The notes beneath the pieces were generated by a model, which worked only from the letters and a program-made list of their open reading frames with translations, had not been told where the DNA came from and did no database searches. A stretch of 64,000 nt of DNA from Allobosea thiooxidans (lineage in GTDB: Bacteria > Pseudomonadota > Alphaproteobacteria > Rhizobiales > Beijerinckiaceae). The stretch covers positions 1 to 64,000 of the forward strand of contig NZ_FUYX01000014.1 of NCBI RefSeq assembly GCF_900168195.1. The letters are read 5' to 3'. Both the position numbers and the translations under genes were made by a program. Positions 18,441 to 27,559 of this stretch are shown piece after piece (within the stretch, counting starts at the first letter, position 1; each line of letters starts with the position of its first letter).

Positions 18441-19580
18441 ATGGCGCAGGCGCTGGAAGGCATCGTGGTCGTCGCGCTGGAGCAGGCCGTGGCCGCTCCG
18501 ACGGCGAGCTGCAAGCTGGCCGATGCCGGCGCCCGCGTGATCAAGCTGGAACGGCCGGAAGGCGATTTCGCCCGCGGCTATGACGGCTTCGCCAAGGGCC
18601 AGTCCTCCTATTTCGTCTGGCTGAATCGCGGCAAGGAATCCTGCCGCGTCGACCTGCGCCGGCCGGAGGATCTGGCGCTCGTCGCGGCGATGATCGCGAA
18701 GGCGGATGTGTTCATCCAGAACCTCGCGCCGGGCGCGGCCGAGCGCCTCGGCCTCGGCAGCGCCGCGCTGAGGGAGCGCCACCCACGCCTGATCACCTGC
18801 GACATCTCCGGCTATGCGCCCGGCACGCCGCACTATCGGCGCAAGGCCTACGACCTGCTGATCCAGGCGGAGGCCGGCCTCTCCGCCATCACCGGAACGC
18901 CCGAATCCGGTCCGTCACGGATCGGCATCTCGATCGCCGACATCGCCACCGGCCAGGCGGCCTATGCCGCCATCCTCGAGGCACTGCTGAAGCGGGCGCG
19001 CACCGGTGAAGGCTCGGCGATCGCGCTCTCGCTGTTCGATACGCTGGCCGAGCTGATGAACGTGCCCTACATCACGCGCCGCCATGGCGGCATCGAGCCG
19101 GCGCGGATCGGCCTCGCCCATCCATCGATCGCGCCCTATGGCGTTTTCTCGCTGCTCGACGGCGAAGTGCTGATCTCGATCCAGAGTGAGCGGGAGTGGC
19201 AAATCTTCGCGCGGGACGTGCTCGAAAGCCCGGAACTGGCCGGCGATGCGCGCTATGCCTCGAACGTCCTGCGCGTCAGCGCACGTGCCGCGCTCGATGG
19301 CGAAGTGCAGACGCGGCTGGGCCGCCGCCGCTTCGCCGAGGTCGCCGCGGCGCTCGACCGCCATGCCATCGCCTATGGCACCGTCTCGACGGTCGGCGGG
19401 CTGATCGACCATCCGGCGGCGACCGCCCTGCCCGTCCCCACGCCGAAAGGGCCGATCGAGATGCTGGCGCCGCCGGTCCTCGTCGACGGCGCGCGAGCGC
19501 CGATGCGCCCGGTGCCGGCGCTGGGCGAACATGACGACGCGCTGCGGGCCGAATTCGGTCGCCAGCCGGCCTTGTCCTGA
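18441..19580 (+). CDS. Family III CoA-transferase (CaiB/BaiF type)
   Basis: 379-aa CoA-transferase moving CoA between carboxylic acids. The N-terminal LEGIVVVALEQAVAAPTASCKLADAGA and VIKLERPEGDFARGYD are family signatures, and the catalytic aspartate lies in KAYDLLIQAEAGL, about residue 143. Start: ATG at 18441; a TTG nine codons upstream (18414) is less likely. It is followed on the same strand by a FAS1/HTD2-type hydratase. That pairing is known for mesaconyl-CoA C1-C4 transferase with mesaconyl-C4-CoA hydratase and for related itaconate modules, so a C5-dicarboxyl-CoA role is a reasonable inference. Confidence 0.87.
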   Translation: MAQALEGIVVVALEQAVAAPTASCKLADAGARVIKLERPEGDFARGYDGFAKGQSSYFVWLNRGKESCRVDLRRPEDLALVAAMIAKADVFIQNLAPGAAERLGLGSAALRERHPRLITCDISGYAPGTPHYRRKAYDLLIQAEAGLSAITGTPESGPSRIGISIADIATGQAAYAAILEALLKRARTGEGSAIALSLFDTLAELMNVPYITRRHGGIEPARIGLAHPSIAPYGVFSLLDGEVLISIQSEREWQIFARDVLESPELAGDARYASNVLRVSARAALDGEVQTRLGRRRFAEVAAALDRHAIAYGTVSTVGGLIDHPAATALPVPTPKGPIEMLAPPVLVDGARAPMRPVPALGEHDDALRAEFGRQPALS

Positions 19581-19781
19581 GAGCGTTCCGAGCCCCTTCC
19601 ATGCAGCATGCCCGCCATCACTCCGATATCCGCGATGCGATCGGCAGGCTCTGCGCCGGTTCCCCGGCGAATGCCGGTGCAGGTTCGACCGCAAGACGCC
19701 GCCGTACCGGGCCGCGCCGGTTTCGCCGGCCATGTGCTCAGCATGCCGAGATCCTACCGACGACCAGCGGGAGCGCCTGAT

Positions 19782-20636
19782 TTGACCATCGACATCGACC
19801 ACCTGCGGAGCTGGACCAACAGGACGGAGGACGCGCAGGACATCGTGACCCCGCGCCTCGTGCAGAGCTTCGACGCCACCTTCGGCCGGCATCTCGCCCC
19901 CCGGGGGCCAGGTGAGGCGCCGCTGGCGCTGCACTGGTGTCTGGCCCCGCCGATCTCGCCGATCGAAGCCTGCGGGCCGGACGGCCACGCGGCCAAGGGC
20001 GAATTCCTGCCGCCAGTGCCGCTGCCACGGCGGATGTGGGCCGGCGGGCGGATCGAAACCCTGGCTCCGCTGCGCGAAGGCGACGTGGTGACGCGCCGCT
20101 CCTCGATCGGCGAGATCAGCTACAAGGAAGGGCGCAGCGGGCCGCTCTGCTTCGTCGCGGTCCACCACGAATTCATGACCGAGCGCGGCGTGGCGCTGCG
20201 CGAGCGGCACGACATCGTCTATCGCGAGGCCGCGAAGCCGGGCACGGCAGCCGTAGCGAACGCACCGCCCGCCGGCACGGGCGAGCCCGCTGATCTGGTC
20301 TGGGAGATCGAAGCCAGCCCGCTGCTGCTGTTCCGCTATTCGGCGCTGACCTTCAACGGGCACCGCATCCATTACGATTTCCCCTATGCCACCGGCGTCG
20401 AGGGCTATGGCGGGCTCGTCGTCCACGGCCCGATCCAGGCGACGCTGATCGCCAACATCATCGTGACGCTCACCGGGGGAGAGCCGCTCGGGCTCGACTA
20501 TCGCGGCCTCAGCCCGCTCATTGCCGGCGAAACCTTCCAGGTGAAGGCGAAGCGGCTGGCCGATGGCAGCGTCCGGGGCTGGACCGAGGGCGCCGACGGA
20601 CGCCTGCGCATGGAAGGTTTCAGCCGGGCGGCCTGA
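19782..20636 (+). CDS. FAS1-like / HTD2-type acyl-CoA dehydratase (mesaconyl-C4-CoA hydratase-like)
   Basis: 284-aa double hot-dog-fold hydratase. The N-terminus IDHLRSWTNRTEDAQDIVTP is the family hallmark. The catalytic segment is SALTFNGHRIHYD, with the conserved His and Asp, followed by YGGLVVHGPIQATL. Start: no ATG fits; the TTG at 19782 has GGGAG seven bases upstream and places the conserved block right at the N-terminus. The alternative ATG at 19608 would add 58 arginine- and proline-rich residues without homology. It is probably co-transcribed with the CoA-transferase gene 200 bases upstream. Substrate assignment is by family and neighbour only. Confidence 0.8.
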   Translation: MTIDIDHLRSWTNRTEDAQDIVTPRLVQSFDATFGRHLAPRGPGEAPLALHWCLAPPISPIEACGPDGHAAKGEFLPPVPLPRRMWAGGRIETLAPLREGDVVTRRSSIGEISYKEGRSGPLCFVAVHHEFMTERGVALRERHDIVYREAAKPGTAAVANAPPAGTGEPADLVWEIEASPLLLFRYSALTFNGHRIHYDFPYATGVEGYGGLVVHGPIQATLIANIIVTLTGGEPLGLDYRGLSPLIAGETFQVKAKRLADGSVRGWTEGADGRLRMEGFSRAA

Positions 20637-20643
20637 AAGCCGC

Positions 20644-21270
20644 TCAGGCCGGCGGCGCGAAGGGCTGGGCGATCTCGTGGAAGAGCGGCAGCGCCTCGAG
20701 CCGCGCCGCATGGGCCGCCAGCGCGGGGATATCCTCGGCGGCGAGCAGGCCGGGATGGGCCTCCATGATGAAGCGTAGCGTCACCGCCACCGCGATATCG
20801 CCATGGTCGATCGCAGCGCCGAACCAGTAGGGCGTGCTCCTGGCGGCGCGGTCCCGCTCGAGCGCGGCGATCGCGGACAGGATCTGGCCGCGGCAACGAT
20901 CGGCCCAGACCGCCGAGACCACCTCGTGCAGGCGCAGTTCGTAGAACAGGCTCACCGCCTTCTCGGCCGCGCCCATGGCCAGCGCCGTGACGGCCAGGAT
21001 GCGCCGCCGCTGCGGGCCACTCCGTGGACAGAGCGCCTTCTCCGGCCCGACGAGATCGTCGAGGCAGTCGATGATGCTGTGGCTGTCGTAGAGCGCTTCG
21101 CCGTCGTCGAGCACCAGCGTCGGCACCCGCATCAACGGGTTGAGCGCGCGAATCCGCTCGCCCTCGCCGAAGACCGACCAGGGGCGGTGCTCGAAGGAAA
21201 GGCCGTAGAGCGCCAGGGTGATGCCGACCCGGCGGACGAAGGGGGAATCGTACTGGCCGATCAGGATCAT
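20644..21270 (-). CDS. Glutathione S-transferase family protein
   Basis: 208-aa GST: N-terminal thioredoxin-fold domain (MILIGQYDSPFVRRVGITL ... NPLMRVPTLVLDDGEALYDS, containing the cis-proline VPTL and the glutathione-binding DSHSI), then an all-helical C-terminal domain. The DSPFVRR segment provides a serine as the likely catalytic residue. Start: GTG 21273 and ATG 21270 are adjacent; the ATG is preferred, six bases after GGAGG. It is convergent with the hydratase gene and only seven bases separate the stops. Role unknown; probably detoxification or isomerase activity. Confidence 0.87.
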   Translation of the reverse strand: MILIGQYDSPFVRRVGITLALYGLSFEHRPWSVFGEGERIRALNPLMRVPTLVLDDGEALYDSHSIIDCLDDLVGPEKALCPRSGPQRRRILAVTALAMGAAEKAVSLFYELRLHEVVSAVWADRCRGQILSAIAALERDRAARSTPYWFGAAIDHGDIAVAVTLRFIMEAHPGLLAAEDIPALAAHAARLEALPLFHEIAQPFAPPA

Positions 21271-21482
21271 CACGAACCTCCTTCGTCATGCGGCAGATAC
21301 CGCGGCGGCGGCATCTTTCCCTTGTCCGAGCCGCGCCGCAATGCTGGGGCGCGATGCCTGCCCGCTTCAGAAAACTCGATCTATCTCTTTGTCAAAACAC
21401 CAGATTCGCTCCGAGAAGCCGTTTCCCCTTTTCAACCCGATGCGCTACCCTTCCGTTCCTGCGCGGAGAGCGGGAACCGGAG

Positions 21483-23438
21483 ATGGTGCTGGATCACAAC
21501 CCCAACCGGCGCGAGACCTTGAAGGCCGGAGCCGCGATGGCCGTCAGCGCCGCCCTTCCCAGCGCAGCTGCGGCCCAGGCCCCTGCGCGCCTCAAGCTCA
21601 GGGTGCTGGAGACGACCGACCTGCACGTCAATGTCGTGCCCTACGACTATTTCCGGGACGGCCCCGACGACACGGTCGGCCTCGCCAAGACCGCGAGCCT
21701 GATCAAGGCGGCGCAGAGCGAGGCGAAGAACAGCCTGCTGTTCGACAATGGCGACTTCCTGCAGGGCTCCTCGCTGGGCGACTACATCGCCTACAAGAAG
21801 GGGCTGAAGGCCGGCGAGACCCATCCCATGCTCGCGGCGATGAACGCCCTGCCCTATCTCTGCGGCACGCTCGGCAACCACGAGTTCAACTACGGGCTCG
21901 AGTTCCTCGAACACGGCCTCGCCACGGCGGAATTCCCGCTGGTCTGCGCCAATGTCGAGCGCATCAGCGGCTACCCACTGGTCGATCCCTGGCGCCTGTT
22001 CGAGCAGAGCTTCGAGGACGAGGCCGGCGCCAAGCATCTGCTCAAGATCGGCGTGATCGGCTTCGTGCCGCCGCAGATCATGCAATGGGACAAGGCGAAT
22101 CTCGACGGCAAGCTCAGCGCGACCGACATCGTCGACGCGGCCGGGAAGCACCTGCCCGACCTGCTCGACGCCCAGCCCGATCTCGTCATCGCGCTCTGCC
22201 ATTCCGGCATCGCCGGCGGGGCACGGCGCGGGATGGAGGAGAATGCGGCGCTCCATCTTTCGAAGCTCGAGGGCATCGACGTCATCCTCACGGGGCACCA
22301 GCACCTCGTCTTTCCCGGCGGCAAGGCCTTCGACGACATTCCCGGCGTCGACAACGTCAAGGGCGCGCTCAATGGCAAGCCGGCCTGCCAACCCGGCTTC
22401 TGGGGCTCGCATCTCGGCATCGTCGACCTCGAACTGGAAAAGCGCGGCGGGCGCTGGGTGGTCGCCGATTTCAAGGTCGAGCCAAAGCCGATCTACGAGC
22501 GCACGCCCGACCGCAAGATCGTGCCGAAGGCCGCCGCCGAGCCAGCGATCCTGGCCAGCGTCAAGGCCGACCACGAGGCGACGCTCACCTATATGCGCGA
22601 GCCGGTGGGCAGCACCGCCTCGCCGATCCACTCCTACTTCGCGCTGGTGACGGACGACCCTTCGGTCCAGATCGTCGCCGAGGCCCAGATCGCCTATGCT
22701 AGGCCGCTGATGGCGCAGACGCGCTGGACGGACCTGCCGATCCTCTCGGCCGCCGCACCGTTCAAATCGGGCGGACGGGCCGGCCCTTCCTTCTACACCG
22801 ACATCCCGGCAGGACCGCTGGCGCTGAAGAACGTCGCCGACATCTATCTCTACCCGAACACGGTGCAGATCGTCAGGATTCCCGGCGCGGAGGTCCGCGA
22901 GTGGCTGGAGCGCTCCGCCGGCATCTTCAATCGCATCGACCCCGCCGGCACCGGGGAGCAGCCGCTGATCAACCCCGGCTTTCCGGCCTTCAACTTCGAC
23001 GTCATCGACGGCGTGACCTACCGGATCGACGTCACGCAGCCCTCGCGCTACGACAATGACGGCAAGCTCGTCGCCCCGGACTCCCGCCGCATCCGCGATC
23101 TCGCCTTCGCCGGGCAGCCGATCGACGAGGCCGCCGACTTCCTCGTCGTCACCAACAACTACCGCGCATCCGGAGGCGGCAATTTCCCGGGCACCAAGAC
23201 GACCGTGGTCCTCGCGGCCCCTGACCTGAACCGCGACGTGATCGTGCGCCATATCGTCGGCAGGAAGGCGATCGAGCCGAAAGCGGATGGCAACTGGTCC
23301 CTGGCGCCGCTGCCGGCCGGCCTCGAGGTCACGTTCCTGACCTCGCCGGCCGCCGTCGGCAAGCTGCCCGCGGGGCTCAGGGCGGAGCCGGCGGGCGACG
23401 GGCCCGACGGCTTCGCCAGATACCGCCTCCTGGCCTGA
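21483..23438 (+). CDS. Tat-exported 2',3'-cyclic-nucleotide phosphodiesterase / 5'-nucleotidase (CpdB family)
   Basis: 651-aa periplasmic metallophosphoesterase. A twin-arginine signal is seen (NRRETLKAG, Arg9-Arg10, then an Ala-rich stretch). Metal-binding motifs are TDLHVN (Asp46, His48), GNHEFNYG (about 131-138) and GHQHLVFPG (about 271-279). The C-terminal 5'-nucleotidase domain carries FNFDVIDGVTYRIDV and VVTNNYRASGGGNFPG, which bind the nucleoside base. Start: the frame opens at 21288, but the ATG at 21483 begins the Tat signal, with purine-rich sequence just upstream. Length equals CpdB proteins. Function is nucleotide scavenging or phosphate release. Confidence 0.9.
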   Translation: MVLDHNPNRRETLKAGAAMAVSAALPSAAAAQAPARLKLRVLETTDLHVNVVPYDYFRDGPDDTVGLAKTASLIKAAQSEAKNSLLFDNGDFLQGSSLGDYIAYKKGLKAGETHPMLAAMNALPYLCGTLGNHEFNYGLEFLEHGLATAEFPLVCANVERISGYPLVDPWRLFEQSFEDEAGAKHLLKIGVIGFVPPQIMQWDKANLDGKLSATDIVDAAGKHLPDLLDAQPDLVIALCHSGIAGGARRGMEENAALHLSKLEGIDVILTGHQHLVFPGGKAFDDIPGVDNVKGALNGKPACQPGFWGSHLGIVDLELEKRGGRWVVADFKVEPKPIYERTPDRKIVPKAAAEPAILASVKADHEATLTYMREPVGSTASPIHSYFALVTDDPSVQIVAEAQIAYARPLMAQTRWTDLPILSAAAPFKSGGRAGPSFYTDIPAGPLALKNVADIYLYPNTVQIVRIPGAEVREWLERSAGIFNRIDPAGTGEQPLINPGFPAFNFDVIDGVTYRIDVTQPSRYDNDGKLVAPDSRRIRDLAFAGQPIDEAADFLVVTNNYRASGGGNFPGTKTTVVLAAPDLNRDVIVRHIVGRKAIEPKADGNWSLAPLPAGLEVTFLTSPAAVGKLPAGLRAEPAGDGPDGFARYRLLA

Positions 23439-23564
23439 CCTGGAAGGGTATGGCTTCGTCCACGATTCGTCGGCGAAACCGCGGGACGAACACACGTTTC
23501 CTTAAGGGATTTTTATCGAGACTGGCCCGCGCTGGCGTAATTCATGCGCCATAGGGCGGGCCCG

Positions 23565-25508
23565 ATGATCGTCGATGTTCACGAGCGCAACATCTCGATG
23601 AAGTCCGAGTTGGTTGCGGCGCTCTACGCCACGCCGGGGACGATCCAGATCGGCACGGTGACCGTAGCCATGGTGATGATCGCCGCGGGGTTCCTGACCG
23701 GCGGCGACCCAGCCTTCTACGCGATGGCCGCGACGATGGTCGCGATCGGCGGCTTCCGCCATCTCGCCCACCGGCACTACCAATCGATCCGCCTCGCCTC
23801 CGCCGGCACCCGCGACATCGAGCGGCTCGAAAACCTCGCCATGGCCGGAGCCTGGTCGACCGCCGCCCTGGTCGCCGCGTTCGGCTCCTATGCGGTGCTG
23901 CGCTATACCTACGAACCTGTGGCCGTGCTGGCGATCGCCCAGACGATCGGCTACCTCGCCGGCATATCCGGGCGCAACAGCTCGCGCCCGGTGATCACGC
24001 GCGTCCAGGTCCTGCTGGCGGCGACGCCCTTCATGCTGGCCCTGCTCTGGACGCGGGATCCGGCCTATCTGCTGATCGGGCTCTCGGTCGCGCTCACCGC
24101 GGTCCTGACCTTCTCCAGCGCCCGCGTGATCCACCAGATCTTCCTGGCGCGGCTGCGGACCATGCGCGAGCTGGAGCATCTCGCGGTCAACGACACCATC
24201 ACCAGCCTCTACAACCGCCGCGGCTTCATGCGCGAGATCAGGGCCGTGGCCGCGGCCGGACGGCCGGTGACGCTAATCTCGATCGACATCGACCGCTTCA
24301 AGGGCATCAATGACAGCTTCGGCCATGATGTCGGCGATGCGCTGCTGCGGGCGGTGAGCGAGACGCTGCTGGCCGAGATCGGCCCCGGCGACATCGCCGC
24401 ACGCACCGGCGGCGACGAATTCATGGTGGCCACACCCCGCCCGATCGACGAGGCGAGCGCGCTCGCCGCGCGCCTGGTCATGCTGCTCGCCAGCCAGCGC
24501 ATCATCGGTGGACGCCACGTCACGGCCACCGCCAGCATGGGCATCGCGCCGGCCGGCTGCGCCCCCTCGATCGAGGAAGCGCTGAAATGCGTCGACATCG
24601 CACTCTACCGCGCCAAGCTCGACGGCAGGAACCGCTTCGTCATGTACAGCGCCGCCATCCGCGACGATCACGAGGACGGCCTGGCGCTCGAGACCGAGCT
24701 GCGCGAGGCGATCCGCCACGGCGAATTCGAGCTGCAGTTCCAGCCGATCTACAATCCCCGCTCCGGCACGGCGACGCTGGCCGAGGCGCTGCTGCGCTGG
24801 CGCCATCCACGCCGCGGCACGGTGAGCCCCGAAATCTTCATCCCGCTGGCCGAGCGAACCGGCCTGATCACCGTGCTCGGCTCCTGGGCCCTCGGCGAGG
24901 CGATCCGGACCGCGCTGTCCTGGCCGCGCAGCGTTGGCGTCAGCGTCAACGTCTCGGCCCGCCAGTTCGACCACGGCCACGACATCGTCGGCCTCGTCGA
25001 GGCGCTGCTGCGGATGAGCGGGCTCGAACCGCATCGGCTGACCATCGAGATCACCGAAAGCTCGCTGATCGACGACCCCGACCGTGTCGTCGCCCGCCTT
25101 GTCGCGCTGCGGGCGCTCGGCGTGCGGATCGCGCTCGACGATTTCGGGACGGGCTACTCCTCGCTCAGCTATCTCGCGCATCTGCCGATCGACACGATCA
25201 AGATCGACCAGGCCTTCACCCAGGAGATCGGCACCTCGCGCAAGGCGGATTCGCTGATGAACGCGATCACCCAGCTCGCGCATGACCTGAAGCTGCGCCT
25301 GATCGTCGAGGGCGTCGAGACGCAGGAACAGCTTCAGGTCATTGAAAAGCACGCCGTCCACGGCATTCAGGGCTTCGTTTTCGCCCAGCCGATGACAGCG
25401 GACGAATTGCTGCCCATGATCGGCAATCGCGTGGCGACGGGACGGACGAGAGCGGCACGCTCCCGCTCCGGCTCGCGCAAATCGGACCGCTTCAGTCAGG
25501 TCGCCTGA
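23565..25508 (+). CDS. Membrane GGDEF-EAL protein (cyclic-di-GMP turnover)
   Basis: About 647-aa protein: membrane segments in residues 1-190, GGDEF domain (about 205-370) and EAL phosphodiesterase domain (about 385-640). GGDEF is intact at 282-286 but the RxxD inhibitory site is missing (GPGD instead). The EAL domain looks catalytically complete: EALLRW at 407, NVSARQF, LTIEITES, DDFGTGYSSLSYL at 525, IKIDQAF and VEGVET. It may make, degrade, or only degrade cyclic-di-GMP. Start: ATG at 23565 follows AGGGCGGG; ATGs at 23544 and 23598 are alternatives. It is about 40 bases upstream of the carbamoyltransferase-like gene. Confidence 0.9.
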   Translation: MIVDVHERNISMKSELVAALYATPGTIQIGTVTVAMVMIAAGFLTGGDPAFYAMAATMVAIGGFRHLAHRHYQSIRLASAGTRDIERLENLAMAGAWSTAALVAAFGSYAVLRYTYEPVAVLAIAQTIGYLAGISGRNSSRPVITRVQVLLAATPFMLALLWTRDPAYLLIGLSVALTAVLTFSSARVIHQIFLARLRTMRELEHLAVNDTITSLYNRRGFMREIRAVAAAGRPVTLISIDIDRFKGINDSFGHDVGDALLRAVSETLLAEIGPGDIAARTGGDEFMVATPRPIDEASALAARLVMLLASQRIIGGRHVTATASMGIAPAGCAPSIEEALKCVDIALYRAKLDGRNRFVMYSAAIRDDHEDGLALETELREAIRHGEFELQFQPIYNPRSGTATLAEALLRWRHPRRGTVSPEIFIPLAERTGLITVLGSWALGEAIRTALSWPRSVGVSVNVSARQFDHGHDIVGLVEALLRMSGLEPHRLTIEITESSLIDDPDRVVARLVALRALGVRIALDDFGTGYSSLSYLAHLPIDTIKIDQAFTQEIGTSRKADSLMNAITQLAHDLKLRLIVEGVETQEQLQVIEKHAVHGIQGFVFAQPMTADELLPMIGNRVATGRTRAARSRSGSRKSDRFSQVA

Positions 25509-25550
25509 AACGCTCCGGTCGCAGAAGCCCGTGCGAGCCGGAGGCCTTGG

Positions 25551-26588
25551 ATGCAGCGCCCGAACTATCCAAGCGGGAAGGATCTGCTGAGCGCCGACGC
25601 CGTGTCGCGCTTCGACCTCGACGACATCATGGAACGCGCCGAACGACATCTGCGCGAGGAAGAGATGGAGAAGGCGGGCCACGCCCTTCCCGAACCGCCG
25701 GCGCCGCGCCGGCGGCCGAAAGTGATCGCGACACTGTTCGACCAGCGCAGCACGCGCACGCGGCTCGGCTTTCAGGCTGCCGCGGCGCGCCTCGGCCACC
25801 AGTCGATCGACGCCTATGACACCGATCGCAACCGGATCGGCCAGACGACCGGCGAATCGATCGAGGACCATATCCACACCGTCGAGCTCTACAGCGACCT
25901 CCTCGTGGTGCGCTCGCATATGGAGGACCTGCCCTATCGCGTCGGGCGGCTGAGCTATCTGCCGGTCATCAATGCCGGCAACGGCGCCGACGAGCACCCG
26001 AGCCAGGCGCTGGTCGACATCTTCGCCATCCGCCAGATGCGCGGGCCGATCGAGACGCTCGGCATCGCGCTCTCCAGCGACACGCGGGCGCGCTTCGCGA
26101 TCTCCTTCGTCAAGATGCTGAAGCTCTCGCCGCCGAAGCGCTTCACCCTGTGCTGCCTGCCGGACGCGCCGCTCAACCCGGCGATGCGCGAGGCGATGAC
26201 CGTCCTCGCCAATCTCGGCACCGCGATCGGCATCGTCCACGACATCCGCCAGACGCTCGACCACGACGTGCTCAGCATCCAGATGCAGGATATGAGCAAA
26301 TTCGCCCATGCCGCGCTCGGCAACGAGGCCGTCGACAAGGAAAAGGAAAGCGAACCCTTCACCCTCACAGCCCGCAAAATCCTGGATGCCCGCTCGGACA
26401 CGCTGATCCTCAATCCCCTTCCGCGCTTCTCGGAGCTCGATACCTCATGCGACAGCCTCCCGAACGCAGGCTATTTCCGTCAGGTCCAGCTCTCGGTGCC
26501 GATGCGGATGGCCATTCTCGAGCGCATGCTGCTCGGCATACCCTGGACCGGGCAGGCCGACAGTTTCCCGCCTTCCTCGGGTGGATGA
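25551..26588 (+). CDS. Divergent aspartate/ornithine carbamoyltransferase-superfamily protein
   Basis: 345-aa homologue of aspartate carbamoyltransferase. Seen: carbamoyl-phosphate loop STRTR at 67-71, HPSQALVDIFAI at 149-160 (HPxQ) and NPLPRFSEL at 288-296. Not as in true ATCase: the 80s loop reads GQTTGES (97-103) where Escherichia coli has the catalytic lysine in GKKGET, and the aspartate-binding Arg229 region reads SIQMQDM (242-248) where E. coli has YMTRVQKER. So carbamoyl-phosphate binding looks conserved but aspartate use is doubtful. The residue comparison is by eye from known E. coli numbering. The stop overlaps the start of a DMT transporter gene by four bases. Probably not the housekeeping PyrB. 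Confidence 0.75.
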   Translation: MQRPNYPSGKDLLSADAVSRFDLDDIMERAERHLREEEMEKAGHALPEPPAPRRRPKVIATLFDQRSTRTRLGFQAAAARLGHQSIDAYDTDRNRIGQTTGESIEDHIHTVELYSDLLVVRSHMEDLPYRVGRLSYLPVINAGNGADEHPSQALVDIFAIRQMRGPIETLGIALSSDTRARFAISFVKMLKLSPPKRFTLCCLPDAPLNPAMREAMTVLANLGTAIGIVHDIRQTLDHDVLSIQMQDMSKFAHAALGNEAVDKEKESEPFTLTARKILDARSDTLILNPLPRFSELDTSCDSLPNAGYFRQVQLSVPMRMAILERMLLGIPWTGQADSFPPSSGG

Positions 26589-27499
26589 GCCTCTACCTCG
26601 CCTCCTATCTCGCCATCGCCCTCTCGATCCGCCTGCTCTCGGGATATCTGACCGTCATCGAGATCGGCCTGCTGCGTTCGGTCGGCAGCCTCGCCATCGC
26701 CGGCTCGGTCGCCTGGACGAGCGGGGCCACGGAACGACGCAGCTTCATTCCACGCAGTCTGCGCGACGACGTCATCCGGAGCGTCCTGCATCTCATCGGC
26801 TCGCTCGCCCTGATCTGGAGCCTGGCGCATCTGCCGCTCGCGGTCGTCACCACGATCGAGTTCACCGGCCCGCTCTTCGCCGCCGCGCTCATCTTCCTGG
26901 CGCTCCGGCGCAAGCCGGCGGCGGGGTCGGCCCTCGGCCTCACCATACTGACGGCGGGGATCGGCCTGCTGTTGCTCCGGCTCGACGCCGTACCCAACCG
27001 CGACATCGTCGTGGCACTGGGCGCCGTCGCGATGCTGACGACGACCAATCTGATGCTGGCAAAGCTGGCGGCGCAGCGCGGCACGCTCTCGATCGTGCTG
27101 CTCATGCACGCGATCCAGCTGCCGCTCTACCTGTTGCTGTGGCTGCTGGTGCCGGACCATTGGTCCGCGCCGCCACAGCCCTATCGGCTCGCCTTCCCCG
27201 CGCCGGAATTCGCGATCATCGGCGGGGCGGTGTTCGCCCTGATCGTCGGGGGCTTCGTCTCGCAGGCGGTGCTCGCCAATGCGTCGCGCCACGGCACGCC
27301 GCTGCAGCTCTGCAGCGCCGACACGCTGCGCGTGCCGCTGATCACGCTGGCGGCCTATCTCGCCCTAGCGGAATGGCCGCCGCAGGACCTGCTTCTGCCC
27401 GGGCTGGTGGTCTTGTGCGGCGTCATCCTCACGAGCCTGCCGCAGCCGGCAGGCTCGCGGATCCGTTCCGATCAGCTCGCGCCGCAAGCCGATCGGTAG
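26585..27499 (+). CDS. EamA/DMT-family transporter (RhtA-like)
   Basis: 304-aa inner-membrane protein with about ten hydrophobic segments in two halves, as in drug/metabolite transporters that export amino acids or metabolites. GSLALIWSLAHLPLAVVTTIEFTGP matches the first-repeat EamA motif. The ATG at 26585 overlaps the TGA of the upstream carbamoyltransferase-like gene (ATGA), and there is little independent ribosome binding site, so translation is coupled. That suggests the transporter moves the substrate or product of the upstream enzyme; this is inference from context. The larger open frame back to 26150 is an overlap artefact. Confidence 0.82.
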   Translation: MSLYLASYLAIALSIRLLSGYLTVIEIGLLRSVGSLAIAGSVAWTSGATERRSFIPRSLRDDVIRSVLHLIGSLALIWSLAHLPLAVVTTIEFTGPLFAAALIFLALRRKPAAGSALGLTILTAGIGLLLLRLDAVPNRDIVVALGAVAMLTTTNLMLAKLAAQRGTLSIVLLMHAIQLPLYLLLWLLVPDHWSAPPQPYRLAFPAPEFAIIGGAVFALIVGGFVSQAVLANASRHGTPLQLCSADTLRVPLITLAAYLALAEWPPQDLLLPGLVVLCGVILTSLPQPAGSRIRSDQLAPQADR

Positions 27500-27559
27500 G
27501 GGTGTCCGGGCTCCCGGAGGACGCGCCGGACCAAGCGCGCCGGAGCGGTGCCTTCCCGA

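Noticed and set aside
21432..23495. 687-aa minus-strand ORF opposite the CpdB-like nucleotidase
   Set aside because: The plus-strand gene has a Tat signal and all catalytic motifs; the antisense frame has none.
24273..26309. 678-aa minus-strand ORF spanning the GGDEF-EAL and carbamoyltransferase-like genes
   Set aside because: It runs through two real genes on the other strand and has no recognisable motif.
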